Shown piece after piece: positions 6,508-15,532 of a stretch of DNA of 64,000 nt. A program made the position numbers and the translations under genes. Position 1 is the stretch's first letter, and each line of letters starts with the position of its first letter. Source of the stretch: an uncultured Oscillospiraceae bacterium (GTDB lineage Bacteria; Bacillota; Clostridia; Oscillospirales; Oscillospiraceae); NCBI GenBank assembly GCA_934622035.1, contig CAKTVG010000014.1, forward strand, positions 1-64,000, given 5' to 3'. Below the pieces are notes generated by a model that searched no databases, was not told the DNA's origin, and saw nothing but the letters and a program-made list of their open reading frames with translations.

Positions 6508-9099
6508 ATGGCTGAGCTGACGCCGATGATGCGGCAATATCTGGAAATCAAGGAACGCCACCCGGACTGCATCCTCTTTTTCCGTCTGGGCGACTTTTAC
6601 GAGATGTTCTCCGAGGACGCGCGCCTTGCCTCCAAGGAGCTGGATCTCACCCTGACCACCCGCGACCGCGGCAAGGAAAAGGAGGAGCAGACGCCCATGT
6701 GCGGCGTGCCCTTCCACTCCGCCGAGAGCTATATCGCCCGTCTGGTCGCCCGCGGCCACAAGGTCGCCATCTGCGAGCAGATGGAGGATCCGGCGCTGGC
6801 AAAGGGTCTGGTCAAGCGCGACATCATCCGCATCGTCACGCCCGGCACCGTCACGGAAAGCTCCATGCTCGACGAGAGCCGCAACAATTACTTTGCCTGC
6901 GTCTACGGCGCAGGCGGCGTCTTCGGCCTGAGCTTCTGCGACGTGTCCACCGGCGCGTTTTACGCCACCGCCGCCGAGGGCGAGCAGGCCGTGGACCGCA
7001 TGCTTGCCGAGCTGGGGCGCTTTGCCCCGGCGGAAATTCTGCGCGGCGGCGAGGCGCTGTCCTGCACGGCGCTGACGCAGGCGATTTCCGAGCGGCTGGG
7101 CTGCTGCGCGGATGCCGGAAAGGACGAGCTTTTTGACGAAAAAAACACCGCCGAGACCGTGGAAAAGCAGTTTGGCGCTTCCCTTGAAGCCCTGGGTCTT
7201 GCGGCAAAGCCCGTGGTCTGGCAGAGCGCGGGCGCGCTGCTTTTCACCCTGCGCGAATTGCAGCGCACGAGCCTTGCGCACGTGCGCGAGCTGGAATTCT
7301 ATGTCAGCGGACGCTTTCTGGAGCTGGATCTCACCGCCCGGCGCAATCTGGAGCTGACGGAAACCATGCGCGGCGGCGAAAAGCGCGGCAGCCTTCTCTG
7401 GGTACTGGATAAGACAAAAACCGCCATGGGCAGCCGCCTGCTGCGCAGCTGGCTGGAAAAGCCCCTGCTCAGCCCGAAAAAGATCGACCAGCGGCTTACC
7501 GCTGTGGAGGAGCTGACGAAGGATACCGTCCTGCGTGAGGATCTGATCGACCTTCTGCGCGAGGTGTCCGACCTGGAGCGCGTCATGGCCCGCGTCGTCA
7601 CCGGCACGGCCAACGCACGCGACCTCGTCTCCTTCGGCACGGGCTGCCGCAGCCTGCCGGCGCTGCACGAAAAGGCAGCCGCGTTAAAGGCGCCGCTCTT
7701 CGGCGTGCTGGCCGAGGAGCTGGACGGCCTTGCCGATCTGCGTGCGCTGGTCGAAAGCGCCATCGTGGACGAGCCGCCCTTCACCCTGCGCGAAGGCGGA
7801 CTGATCCGCCCCGGCTACCACGAGGAGCTCGACCGCCTGCGCGACATCGTCTCCGGCGGCACGGGAACGCTTGCAAAAATCGAGGCGGAGGAAAAGGAAA
7901 AAACCGGCATCCGCAACCTGCGCGTGGGCTATAACCGCGTGTTCGGCTACTACATCGAGGTCGCCAAGGGCCAGGTGTCCATGGTACCGGAGCATTACAT
8001 CCGCAAGCAGACGCTTGCCAACGGCGAGCGCTATATCACACCGGAGCTGAAGGCGCTGGAGAGCGAAATTCTCACGGCGAAGGACCGCATCACGGCGCTG
8101 GAATACGAGCTGTTCACCGCGGTGCGGCTGAAGCTGGCCGAGCAGGCCGAGCGCGTTCAGCGCACCGCGCGGGCCGTCGCCTGTCTGGACGTGCTGGCGG
8201 ATTTCGCCGCCGTCGCCGTGAAGAATAACTACTGCCGCCCGGAGGTCGACCTCTCCGGTGAGATTTCCATCAAGGATGGGCGGCACCCCGTCGTCGAGCA
8301 GGTGCTCAAAAGCAGCCTGTTCGTCCCCAACGACACGAGGCTGGACGCGGAGTCTAACCGCGTCGCCATTCTGACCGGCCCGAATATGGCCGGCAAATCG
8401 ACCTATATGCGGCAGGTCGCGCTGATCGTCCTGATGGCGCAGACCGGCTGCTTTGTCCCGGCGAAGGCCGCGCGCATCGGCGTGGTGGACCGCATCTTCA
8501 CCCGCATCGGCGCTTCGGACGACCTGGCCTCCGGCAAATCGACCTTCATGGTCGAGATGAGCGAGGTTGCGGAGATTCTGAAGAACGCCACGGCCCGCAG
8601 CCTGCTCATCCTCGACGAGATCGGCCGCGGCACCTCCACCTTCGACGGCATGGCCATTGCCCGCGCCGTTCTGGAATTCGCCGCGGACCGCAGGCGCCTC
8701 GGCGCGAAAACGCTCTTCGCCACGCACTACCACGAACTGACCGACATCGAGCGGGAGCTGGACGGCGTGCGCAACTATAACATCGCCGTGAAAAAGCGCG
8801 GCAGCGACATTGTTTTCCTGCGCAAGATCGTCCCCGGCGCGGCGGACGACTCCTACGGCGTCGAGGTCGCCAAGCTCGCGGGCCTGCCCGACCGCGTCGT
8901 CACCCGCGCGCGAGAGCTTTTAAAGCAGCTCGAGAGCGGCGCGCCGGTGCGCACCGTGACCGTCGCCGCGTCCGATCAGCTTTCCATCACCACAATGGAA
9001 AACGACGCCCTGCGCCGCAGGCTCGAGGAGCTGAGTGTCGAGACGCTCACGCCCATTGAGGCTATGAACGCACTGTATGAGCTGAAGCAAATGCTCTAA
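6508..9099 (+). CDS. mutS: DNA mismatch repair protein MutS
   Basis: This is full-length MutS (863 residues), which recognises mismatches and recruits MutL. The mismatch-reading motif is visible as DFYEMF near residues 32-37 (the Phe-x-Glu type). The ATPase core carries Walker A GPNMAGKST near residue 624, the signature region DDLASGKSTFMVEM and Walker B LLILDEIGRGTSTFDG. It sits between miaB and a CPBP protease gene, with mutL following, so the two repair partners are co-transcribed. Confidence 0.97.
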   Translation: MAELTPMMRQYLEIKERHPDCILFFRLGDFYEMFSEDARLASKELDLTLTTRDRGKEKEEQTPMCGVPFHSAESYIARLVARGHKVAICEQMEDPALAKGLVKRDIIRIVTPGTVTESSMLDESRNNYFACVYGAGGVFGLSFCDVSTGAFYATAAEGEQAVDRMLAELGRFAPAEILRGGEALSCTALTQAISERLGCCADAGKDELFDEKNTAETVEKQFGASLEALGLAAKPVVWQSAGALLFTLRELQRTSLAHVRELEFYVSGRFLELDLTARRNLELTETMRGGEKRGSLLWVLDKTKTAMGSRLLRSWLEKPLLSPKKIDQRLTAVEELTKDTVLREDLIDLLREVSDLERVMARVVTGTANARDLVSFGTGCRSLPALHEKAAALKAPLFGVLAEELDGLADLRALVESAIVDEPPFTLREGGLIRPGYHEELDRLRDIVSGGTGTLAKIEAEEKEKTGIRNLRVGYNRVFGYYIEVAKGQVSMVPEHYIRKQTLANGERYITPELKALESEILTAKDRITALEYELFTAVRLKLAEQAERVQRTARAVACLDVLADFAAVAVKNNYCRPEVDLSGEISIKDGRHPVVEQVLKSSLFVPNDTRLDAESNRVAILTGPNMAGKSTYMRQVALIVLMAQTGCFVPAKAARIGVVDRIFTRIGASDDLASGKSTFMVEMSEVAEILKNATARSLLILDEIGRGTSTFDGMAIARAVLEFAADRRRLGAKTLFATHYHELTDIERELDGVRNYNIAVKKRGSDIVFLRKIVPGAADDSYGVEVAKLAGLPDRVVTRARELLKQLESGAPVRTVTVAASDQLSITTMENDALRRRLEELSVETLTPIEAMNALYELKQML

Positions 9100-9109
9100 G
9101 GAGGCCCAT

Positions 9110-9853
9110 ATGAAACCCTTATTTCCCAGAGACGTCGCCGCGCCAAAGAAGGGCGCGGTCATCGGCGGTGCGGTTTACCTGCTGATCTACCTCTTCGGTC
9201 TTCCGCAGGCGCTGCCCCATCTGATGCGCCTGCTCCGCGTGGATATTACCACCAGCGGCGGCAGCTACCTTGCAAACGTCGTCTATTTCTCCGTCAATTT
9301 CATCGTCGTGGCGCTGCTGTTCCGGCCCTACCTTCTCGCCTCCCTTGCCCCGCTGCACGAGCGGCGGCTGGGCTGGTTCTTCCTGACCGTCGCCATCGGC
9401 TACGGCATCGGCGCCATCGGCTCCAATTCCCTTACCATACTCTATGAGCTGCTGGACATCACGCCGGACAATCTGAATAACGACGCCGTGAACGCCATGC
9501 TCCTGCGCCATCCCGGCTCCATGCTCCTGTTCACGGTCGTCCTCGCACCCATCACGGAGGAATGCCTTTTCCGCGGCGTGCTGTTTGCGCCCTTCTGCCG
9601 CAAGTGCCCGTGGGTGGGCTATGTCCTGTCCGTCGTGCTTTTCTCCTGCGTGCATGTGCTCAACAGCATCGGCTACCAGGCGCCGTTTGAGCTGGCGCTG
9701 TGCTTCCTGCAATATGTGCCGCTGAGCCTGGCGCTGTGCTGGGTCTGCCAGAAGACGAAAAGCATCTGGGGTTCCATTACGCTGCACGCATTCATCAACG
9801 CGGGCACCTGTCTTCTGATGCTGCTCGACAGCCAGCTTTCTTCCGGATTCTAG
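9110..9853 (+). CDS. CPBP-family intramembrane metalloprotease
   Basis: This 247-residue membrane protein has about seven hydrophobic helices and the three CPBP (Abi/CAAX-like) motifs: EECLFRGVLFAP (EExxxR) near residue 144, then FSCVHVLNS with the second catalytic histidine, then a C-terminal HAFINAG. Such enzymes are glutamic-type intramembrane proteases related to Rce1; bacterial members act in peptide maturation, immunity or regulated proteolysis. The start has AAGGAGG upstream. It is lodged between mutS and mutL with 10-base gaps. Its substrate cannot be inferred. Confidence 0.85.
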   Translation: MKPLFPRDVAAPKKGAVIGGAVYLLIYLFGLPQALPHLMRLLRVDITTSGGSYLANVVYFSVNFIVVALLFRPYLLASLAPLHERRLGWFFLTVAIGYGIGAIGSNSLTILYELLDITPDNLNNDAVNAMLLRHPGSMLLFTVVLAPITEECLFRGVLFAPFCRKCPWVGYVLSVVLFSCVHVLNSIGYQAPFELALCFLQYVPLSLALCWVCQKTKSIWGSITLHAFINAGTCLLMLLDSQLSSGF

Positions 9854-9863
9854 GAGGTTTCCC

Positions 9864-11810
9864 ATGCCGAAGATTCAACAGCTTTCGCCCCATGTGGCGG
9901 ATATGATCGCCGCCGGCGAGGTGGTGGAGCGTCCGGCCAGCGCCGCAAAGGAGCTGGTGGAAAACGCCATCGACGCCGGGGCAAAGAACGTCACCGTCGA
10001 GATGCAGAACGGCGGAATGACCTTCCTGCGCGTCACGGACGACGGCTGCGGCATCGCCGCCGACGAGGCCGAAACGGCCTTCCTGCGCCATGCGACGAGC
10101 AAGCTGCGCGAGGCAAGCGACCTTGAGGCCATCCACACGCTGGGCTTCCGCGGCGAGGCGCTGGCGGCGATCTCCGCCGTTTCGCGCATCGACCTTCTGA
10201 CCAAGCCCGCGGACGCGCCCTTCGGCGTGAGCCTGCACCTCGACGCAGGCGTCGTCACGCAGCGCGGCGAGGCCGGCTGCCCGGACGGCACGACCATCAT
10301 CGTCCGCGATTTATTCTTCAACACCCCCGCGCGCATGAAATTCATGAAACGCGACAGCATCGAAGGCTCCGCCATTTTGGATACCGTCCGCCGCCTCGCC
10401 GTGGCGCACCCGGAGGTCTCCTTCCGCGTGATCAAGGACGGCGAGGAGCAGCTGCACACCTCCGGCGACGGCCAGCTGCTCGGCGCAATCTACGCCGTGT
10501 TCGGCCGCCAGACCGCCAAGGACATGATCCCCGTGCGCAGCGCCTTCGATAAAAACGCCCTGACGGGCTTCGTGACCAAGCCCACCGCCACGCGCGGCAG
10601 CCGCGCAAATCAGCTTTTCTTCGTCAACGGACGTCTGATCCGCTCGAAAACGCTGACCGCCGCGCTGGAGGAGGCCTACCGCAACCGCATGATGGTCGGG
10701 CGCTTCCCGGCCTGCGTGCTGCACCTGACGGTGCCGGAGCATCTGGTGGACGTGAACGTCCATCCCGCGAAGACCGAGGTCAAATTCCTAAACGAGCACG
10801 AAATTTTCGACTGCGTGCGCTACGGCGTGCAGGGCGCGCTGGATGCGGACGCCGGGCGCGTGGAGATGCAGCTGGAAAAGCCGTCCCACGCCGCGCAGCC
10901 GAAGCAGGACTTTTTCCGCACCATGACGGCGGCAGAGTATCAGGCGTTTTCCAAAACGGCGCAGAAGGCAGCGCAGGTGCAGCCGAGCGCAGCCGTGCTG
11001 GAAACGGTCAAAAGCCCCACGCGCTTCGACGCCGCCACGCCCGCTGCTCCCGTCACACCGCCCGTGCGCACCGTCCCTGCTGCATCGCCCGCGGCGCCGC
11101 AGCGCACCGTGGAGAACGCACCCATCGCACCGATTCTTCCGGACAAAAAGCCTGCGCCGCCCACGCCTTCCGCAGCGCCAAAGCGTGCCGCGCCCGCGGA
11201 AAGCGCCCCCGCCATAGAGCAGATCGAACTTCCCCTCGCGGCGCAGGACTGGCGCCTCGTGGGCGAGGCCTTCGATACCTATCTTCTTGTCGAGCAGGGG
11301 CAGGAGCTTCTGCTCATTGACAAGCACGCCGCGCACGAGCGCATTCTCTTTGAAAAGCTCCGCGCCCGCACCGAGCCGGTGCTGCCGCAGCTTCTGCTCC
11401 AGCCCATCGTCTGCACCCCCGCGCAGGAGGAAACGGCGATTTTGCTGGAAAACGAGGCGCTTCTGGCACAATTCGGCTATGAATACACCGATTTTGGCGG
11501 CGGAAGTCTGGCCATCCGTCAGATTCCCGCCGAGCTGGATCCGTCCGAGGCCGCAGCCAGCCTGACCGCACTGGCGGGCGACCTGCTGGCCGGAAAGCAC
11601 CTGACGCCCGAGGGCCTGCGCGACAACCTGCTGCACACCATCGCCTGCAAGGCCGCCATCAAGGGCTCGCGCCACACGGACGAGCAGGAAAAGCGCGCGC
11701 TGGTGCGCGAGGTGCTCAGCCGCCACGACATTCAATACTGCCCGCACGGCCGCCCCGTCTGCATCCGCCTGACGCGCAGCCAGCTGGAGCGGCAGTTCAA
11801 GAGGGCCTGA
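9864..11810 (+). CDS. mutL: DNA mismatch repair protein MutL
   Basis: MutL (648 residues) links MutS to strand incision. The N-terminal GHKL ATPase shows ENAIDAGA, DDGCGI and GFRGEAL. A Pro/Ala-rich linker of poor complexity spans roughly residues 345-455. The C-terminal domain keeps the endonuclease motif DxHAxxExxxxE as DKHAAHERILFE near residue 487 and the CPHGRP metal-site motif near 629. This is therefore the nicking type expected in bacteria without MutH. It follows the protease gene by 10 bases and leads into miaA after 2. Confidence 0.96.
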   Translation: MPKIQQLSPHVADMIAAGEVVERPASAAKELVENAIDAGAKNVTVEMQNGGMTFLRVTDDGCGIAADEAETAFLRHATSKLREASDLEAIHTLGFRGEALAAISAVSRIDLLTKPADAPFGVSLHLDAGVVTQRGEAGCPDGTTIIVRDLFFNTPARMKFMKRDSIEGSAILDTVRRLAVAHPEVSFRVIKDGEEQLHTSGDGQLLGAIYAVFGRQTAKDMIPVRSAFDKNALTGFVTKPTATRGSRANQLFFVNGRLIRSKTLTAALEEAYRNRMMVGRFPACVLHLTVPEHLVDVNVHPAKTEVKFLNEHEIFDCVRYGVQGALDADAGRVEMQLEKPSHAAQPKQDFFRTMTAAEYQAFSKTAQKAAQVQPSAAVLETVKSPTRFDAATPAAPVTPPVRTVPAASPAAPQRTVENAPIAPILPDKKPAPPTPSAAPKRAAPAESAPAIEQIELPLAAQDWRLVGEAFDTYLLVEQGQELLLIDKHAAHERILFEKLRARTEPVLPQLLLQPIVCTPAQEETAILLENEALLAQFGYEYTDFGGGSLAIRQIPAELDPSEAAASLTALAGDLLAGKHLTPEGLRDNLLHTIACKAAIKGSRHTDEQEKRALVREVLSRHDIQYCPHGRPVCIRLTRSQLERQFKRA

Positions 11811-11812
11811 GC

Positions 11813-12748
11813 ATGGACCGCATTGTCTGCATCGTCGGCCCGACGGCCTCCGGCAAGACGCGCCTGTCCGTCGAGCTGGCGCTGGCCATGGGTGCGGAGG
11901 TCGTCTCCTTCGACTCCATGCAGCTCTACCGGCGCATGGACCTCGGCACCGCCAAGCCCACAATGGAGGAACGCCGCGGCGTGCCGCACCATATGTTCGA
12001 CGTCCTGGAGCCGTCAGAGAGCTGCTCCGTCAGCCGCTATGTCGCGCTGGCCGACGCCTGCGTACAGGACATTCTCTCCCGCGGAAAGCCCGTGATTCTG
12101 GTTGGCGGCACAGGGCTTTACATCGACGCGCTGATCGCCGGGCGCTCCTTCGCACCCTATCCGCAGACCGGCGTCCGCGAGGAGCTGACCGCGCTGGCCG
12201 ATGCGCAGGGCATGGACGTGCTGATGCAGCGGCTGCGCGAGGTGGACCCCGAGGCGGCCGCGCGGCTGCATCCCTCGAACCGCAAGCGCGTCATCCGCGC
12301 GCTGGAGGTCTGGCTGGAGACCGGCAAGACCATCACCCAGCACGACCGGGAATCGCAGGCGGTTCCGCCGAAATATCATCCCGTCTGGCTGGGACTGACC
12401 TTCCCCGACCGGCAGACGCTCTACGACCGCATCGACCTGCGCGCGCGGCAGATGTTTGACGCCGGGCTTGCCGGGGAGGTGCAGGCGCTGCTGGACTCCG
12501 GCGTGCCCGATTCCGCAACGGCCATGCAGGCCATCGGCTATAAGGAGGTCGCCCGCGCCCTGCGCGGCGAAATATCCATGGACGAAGCCCTCGCGCAGGT
12601 GCAGCAGTCCTCCCGGCGCTACGCCAAGCGCCAGCTCACGTGGTTCCGCCGCAACGAGGCCGTCCGCTGGCTGGACGCGAGCCTGCCCTTTGCGGAAATT
12701 TTTTCCGCAGCGCGACGGGAGATACCCTTTTTCGACAGGGCAACTTGA
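11813..12748 (+). CDS. miaA: tRNA dimethylallyltransferase
   Basis: MiaA transfers the dimethylallyl group to A37 of tRNAs that read U-starting codons, making the substrate for MiaB at the head of this operon. The 311-residue protein has the P-loop GPTASGKT (residues 9-16), the FDSMQLYRRMD substrate segment, VGGTGLYIDAL and the C-terminal QLTWFRRNEAVRWLD region. The start codon follows the mutL stop by 2 bases, so translation is probably coupled. Confidence 0.96.
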   Translation: MDRIVCIVGPTASGKTRLSVELALAMGAEVVSFDSMQLYRRMDLGTAKPTMEERRGVPHHMFDVLEPSESCSVSRYVALADACVQDILSRGKPVILVGGTGLYIDALIAGRSFAPYPQTGVREELTALADAQGMDVLMQRLREVDPEAAARLHPSNRKRVIRALEVWLETGKTITQHDRESQAVPPKYHPVWLGLTFPDRQTLYDRIDLRARQMFDAGLAGEVQALLDSGVPDSATAMQAIGYKEVARALRGEISMDEALAQVQQSSRRYAKRQLTWFRRNEAVRWLDASLPFAEIFSAARREIPFFDRAT

Positions 12749-12756
12749 TAGAATAC

Positions 12757-12787
12757 AGGTATTACAAAAAGAAATGAGGTAATACCT
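12757..12787 (+). promoter_or_regulatory. Hairpin over the hfq ribosome site
   Basis: AGGTATTAC (12757-12765) and GTAATACCT (12779-12787) form a perfect 9 bp stem. The loop carries the ribosome site GAGG (12776-12779), and the right arm ends directly against the ATG at 12788. Its A-rich loop would suit Hfq binding, so feedback control is possible. Confidence 0.5.
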
Positions 12788-13009
12788 ATGGCAAACACAG
12801 AAAATTTGCAGGATGTGATTCTGAACGAGGTACGCAAGGAGCACACGCCCGTCACGCTCTTTCTGATGAACGGCTTTCAGCTCAAGGGCATTGTGACCGG
12901 CTTTGACAGCTTCATTGTCGTGCTCAGCTCGGAGGGACGGCAGCAGATGATCTACAAGCATGCGATTTCCACGCTGGTGCCCCTACAGCCGGTGCATATC
13001 GGAGGATAA
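12788..13009 (+). CDS. hfq: RNA chaperone Hfq
   Basis: This 73-residue Sm-like protein forms a hexameric ring that binds small RNAs and A-rich mRNA. It has the Sm1 region (LNEVRKEHTPVTLFLMNGFQ) and the Sm2 signature YKHAIST that defines bacterial Hfq. The charged, disordered tail of enterobacterial Hfq is missing, as is usual in Bacillota. It follows miaA, the same order as in many bacteria (miaA-hfq). A hairpin embraces its ribosome site. Confidence 0.95.
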   Translation: MANTENLQDVILNEVRKEHTPVTLFLMNGFQLKGIVTGFDSFIVVLSSEGRQQMIYKHAISTLVPLQPVHIGG

Positions 13010-13041
13010 GCCCCGGCCGTCCTGCGCCCCGAGGACCGGAT

Positions 13042-14247
13042 ATGAAAAAACAGGGTGAAGTTTACTTAAAAGTCATATCGATTGTACTGGCGGCGGTCGT
13101 GCTGGCGTATGTGCTCTTCTCGGTGCTCTTCCGCACCGGCAGCAGCTACGCCCTGACCGCGGCGGTGCGCTGCGAAGTCGGCGACGGCATGACCGTTTCC
13201 GGCTTTGTGGTGCGTTCCGAGAAGGTCATTACGGTGGAGGAATCCATCGTGGTCTGCGAGCTGAACGAGGGCGAACGCGCAGGCGCGGGGCAGACCGTCG
13301 CCACGGCCTACCGCACCGCCGAGGAGCGCGCGAAGCGGCAGGAGCTGCTGCAATTGCAGTCGCAGCTCTCTCAGCTGAACTACGCCGCCGAGAATCTCGG
13401 CAGCCGCGACGACGGCTCTCTGGATTTGCAGATCAAGGCGCTGCTCGTGCAGAGCGCACAGGACGCGCACGCCCAGGAGTATTCCGCCGCGCAGTCGGCG
13501 GGCGAGAGCCTTCAGCCCATGGTGCTGCGCCGCAGCGTCACCGAGGACGACGGCACGCGCATCAATTCCCGCATTTCCGAGCTGACCGCCCGCATTGACG
13601 CGCTGAGCACGACCGCGGGCACGGCCGTGACCGTCTCCGATTCCGGCTATTTCTCTCAGGCCGTGGACGGGCTGGAAAACACCATGACGCCCGAGAGCCT
13701 GGATACCATGACCCTCGCCCAGCTTCGCAAAGCGCAGACGTCAAGCGGCGCGGCGCCCTCCGGCGCCATCGGCAAGCTGGTTCTTGGCCAGAAATGGTAC
13801 TTCGCCGCCGAGGTGCCCACCGAGCGCCTCTCCGGCCATCTTGAGGGCGACCGCCTGAGCGTCAGCTTCCCGGCCGAGGAGCTGCGCAGCGTGCCCATGA
13901 CGATCGAGCGCATCGGCGAGGACGAAAACGGCAGCTGCGTGCTGATTCTGTCCTGCGAGCGGCTTTTGCAGCACGCAACGGCCCTGCGCCGCCAGACCGT
14001 GGACATCGTTTTCCAGACCTATTCCGGCCTGAGCGTACAGCCGCAGGCGCTTTATTACGTGGACGGCGAGGCGGGCGTTTATGTGCTTGAGGGCGTGCGC
14101 GCCCGGTTCAAGCCGGTCAACATTCTTTACGAATACGCAGACGGCTACGTCGTCGAGCTGGACAAGTCCAGCACGGACAACCTCTGGCCGGAGGATGAAA
14201 TTATCCTGACCTCAGACGATATTTATAACGGGAAGGTGTTCGAATGA
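13042..14247 (+). CDS. HlyD-like membrane-anchored adaptor protein
   Basis: This 401-residue protein has one N-terminal transmembrane helix (residues 9-28), a biotinyl-lipoyl-like beta domain around 40-80, a helical hairpin rich in Gln/Leu around 90-130 and later beta-rich parts, the layout of HlyD/membrane-fusion adaptors. No ABC permease is beside it. In Clostridia such genes often sit directly before yggS-sepF, which suggests a link to the division cluster; that is an inference. The gene overlaps yggS by 4 bases (ATGA). Confidence 0.65.
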   Translation: MKKQGEVYLKVISIVLAAVVLAYVLFSVLFRTGSSYALTAAVRCEVGDGMTVSGFVVRSEKVITVEESIVVCELNEGERAGAGQTVATAYRTAEERAKRQELLQLQSQLSQLNYAAENLGSRDDGSLDLQIKALLVQSAQDAHAQEYSAAQSAGESLQPMVLRRSVTEDDGTRINSRISELTARIDALSTTAGTAVTVSDSGYFSQAVDGLENTMTPESLDTMTLAQLRKAQTSSGAAPSGAIGKLVLGQKWYFAAEVPTERLSGHLEGDRLSVSFPAEELRSVPMTIERIGEDENGSCVLILSCERLLQHATALRRQTVDIVFQTYSGLSVQPQALYYVDGEAGVYVLEGVRARFKPVNILYEYADGYVVELDKSSTDNLWPEDEIILTSDDIYNGKVFE

Positions 14248-14939
14248 TCGCAGAAAATATCCGCCGCATCCGCGAGGAAATGGCGCACGCGGCGCTGGCC
14301 GCCGGTAGAAAGCCCGAGGACGTGCTGCTGTGCGCCGCAACGAAGATGAACGACGCCGGGCGCGTGCGCGAGGCCGTCGCCGCCGGCGTGGACTGCTGCG
14401 GGGAAAACCGCGTGCAGGAGCTGGTGCAGAAGAGCGCGGAGCACGCCTACGACGGCGCGCCGGTGCACTTCATCGGCCATTTGCAGACAAACAAGGTGCG
14501 CCAGGTGGTGGGCAGGGTCGCCCTCATCCAGTCCGTTGACCGGCTGGAGCTGCTGGAATGCATCGAGCGCGAGGCCGCAAAGCAGGGTATCGTGCAGGAC
14601 ATCCTGCTGGAGATCAACGTGGCCGCCGAGGAGAGCAAGTCCGGCTTCACCCCGGAGGAAGCGCCGCAGATCGCGGCAAAAATGGGCGAATTTCCGCACT
14701 GCCGCCTGCTCGGACTCATGGCAATTCCTCCCATCAGCGAAAAAATCGGAGATAATTGCAGATATTTTGAGAAAATTCGTGCAATAGCTGTTGACATAAC
14801 AGCGAAAAAATACGATAATGTCTGTATGGACTGTCTGTCCATGGGGATGTCGGAGGATTTTGCCGACGCCATCGCCTGCGGCAGCACCATGGTTCGCGTC
14901 GGGACGGCAATTTTCGGCGCGCGCCACTATAATAAATAA
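14244..14939 (+). CDS. yggS: PLP-binding protein YggS/YlmE
   Basis: This 231-residue fold-type III PLP protein of the YggS/PLPBP family is needed for vitamin B6 and amino acid homeostasis but has no known reaction. Recognisable parts are the PLP-lysine segment LLCAATKM, ENRVQE, HFIGHLQTNK and the C-terminal LSMGMSEDFADAIACGSTMVRVGTAIFG. It is the ylmE position of the B. subtilis division cluster and is translationally coupled to the adaptor gene upstream. Confidence 0.94.
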   Translation: MIAENIRRIREEMAHAALAAGRKPEDVLLCAATKMNDAGRVREAVAAGVDCCGENRVQELVQKSAEHAYDGAPVHFIGHLQTNKVRQVVGRVALIQSVDRLELLECIEREAAKQGIVQDILLEINVAAEESKSGFTPEEAPQIAAKMGEFPHCRLLGLMAIPPISEKIGDNCRYFEKIRAIAVDITAKKYDNVCMDCLSMGMSEDFADAIACGSTMVRVGTAIFGARHYNK

Positions 14940-14984
14940 GAGATTAACGAAAATCAGATCGAAACGATATGGAGGATTTGACCC

Positions 14985-15485
14985 ATGGGATTTATGGACG
15001 AAATCAAGAAGCTTACCCACCCCTATTCCGACGCGGATGAGGATGATTATGATGATTACGATGACGAGCCGTTAGACGAGCAGCCCGCACCCGCGCCTGC
15101 GCCCTCCCGCCGCAGCAGCTCCTCGAGCAGCTATTCCGGCAGCTACAGCCGCTCCACGCCGGACGTCTCCCGCAGCGGCGCCGGCAAGGTAGTCAACCTG
15201 AACTCCTCCACGCAGCTTCAGGTCGTCCTCGTCAAGCCGGATCGCTTCGACATGGTCTCCGAGATCGCCGACCACCTGCGCGATAAGCAGGCCCTCGTGC
15301 TGAACCTCGAATCGACCAATAAGGATGTTGCGCGCCGCCTGGTGGACTTCCTGTCCGGCTGCGCCTATGCCCTGGACGGCAAGATCAAGAAGGTCGCCAT
15401 CTCCACCTACCTCATCACGCCCTACAACGTCGACGTCGTGGGCGACCTGGTCGAGGAGCTGGAAAACAGCGGCATGTACTTCTGA
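14985..15485 (+). CDS. sepF: Cell division protein SepF
   Basis: SepF (166 residues) anchors FtsZ to the membrane and stacks into rings. The N terminus MGFMDEIKKLTHPY is the expected membrane-binding amphipathic helix. An acidic and then Ser-rich linker follows (residues 15-62), then the compact SepF domain (about 65-160) containing VVLVKPDRFDM and ALVLNLESTNKDVARRLVDF. GGAGG lies 10 bases before ATG. The usual neighbours ylmG and ylmH between sepF and divIVA are absent. Confidence 0.95.
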   Translation: MGFMDEIKKLTHPYSDADEDDYDDYDDEPLDEQPAPAPAPSRRSSSSSSYSGSYSRSTPDVSRSGAGKVVNLNSSTQLQVVLVKPDRFDMVSEIADHLRDKQALVLNLESTNKDVARRLVDFLSGCAYALDGKIKKVAISTYLITPYNVDVVGDLVEELENSGMYF

Positions 15486-15532
15486 GGACCCCGCTCCGCA
15501 GAGAAAGAGAATCACAAAGGAGCTGAAACGCG

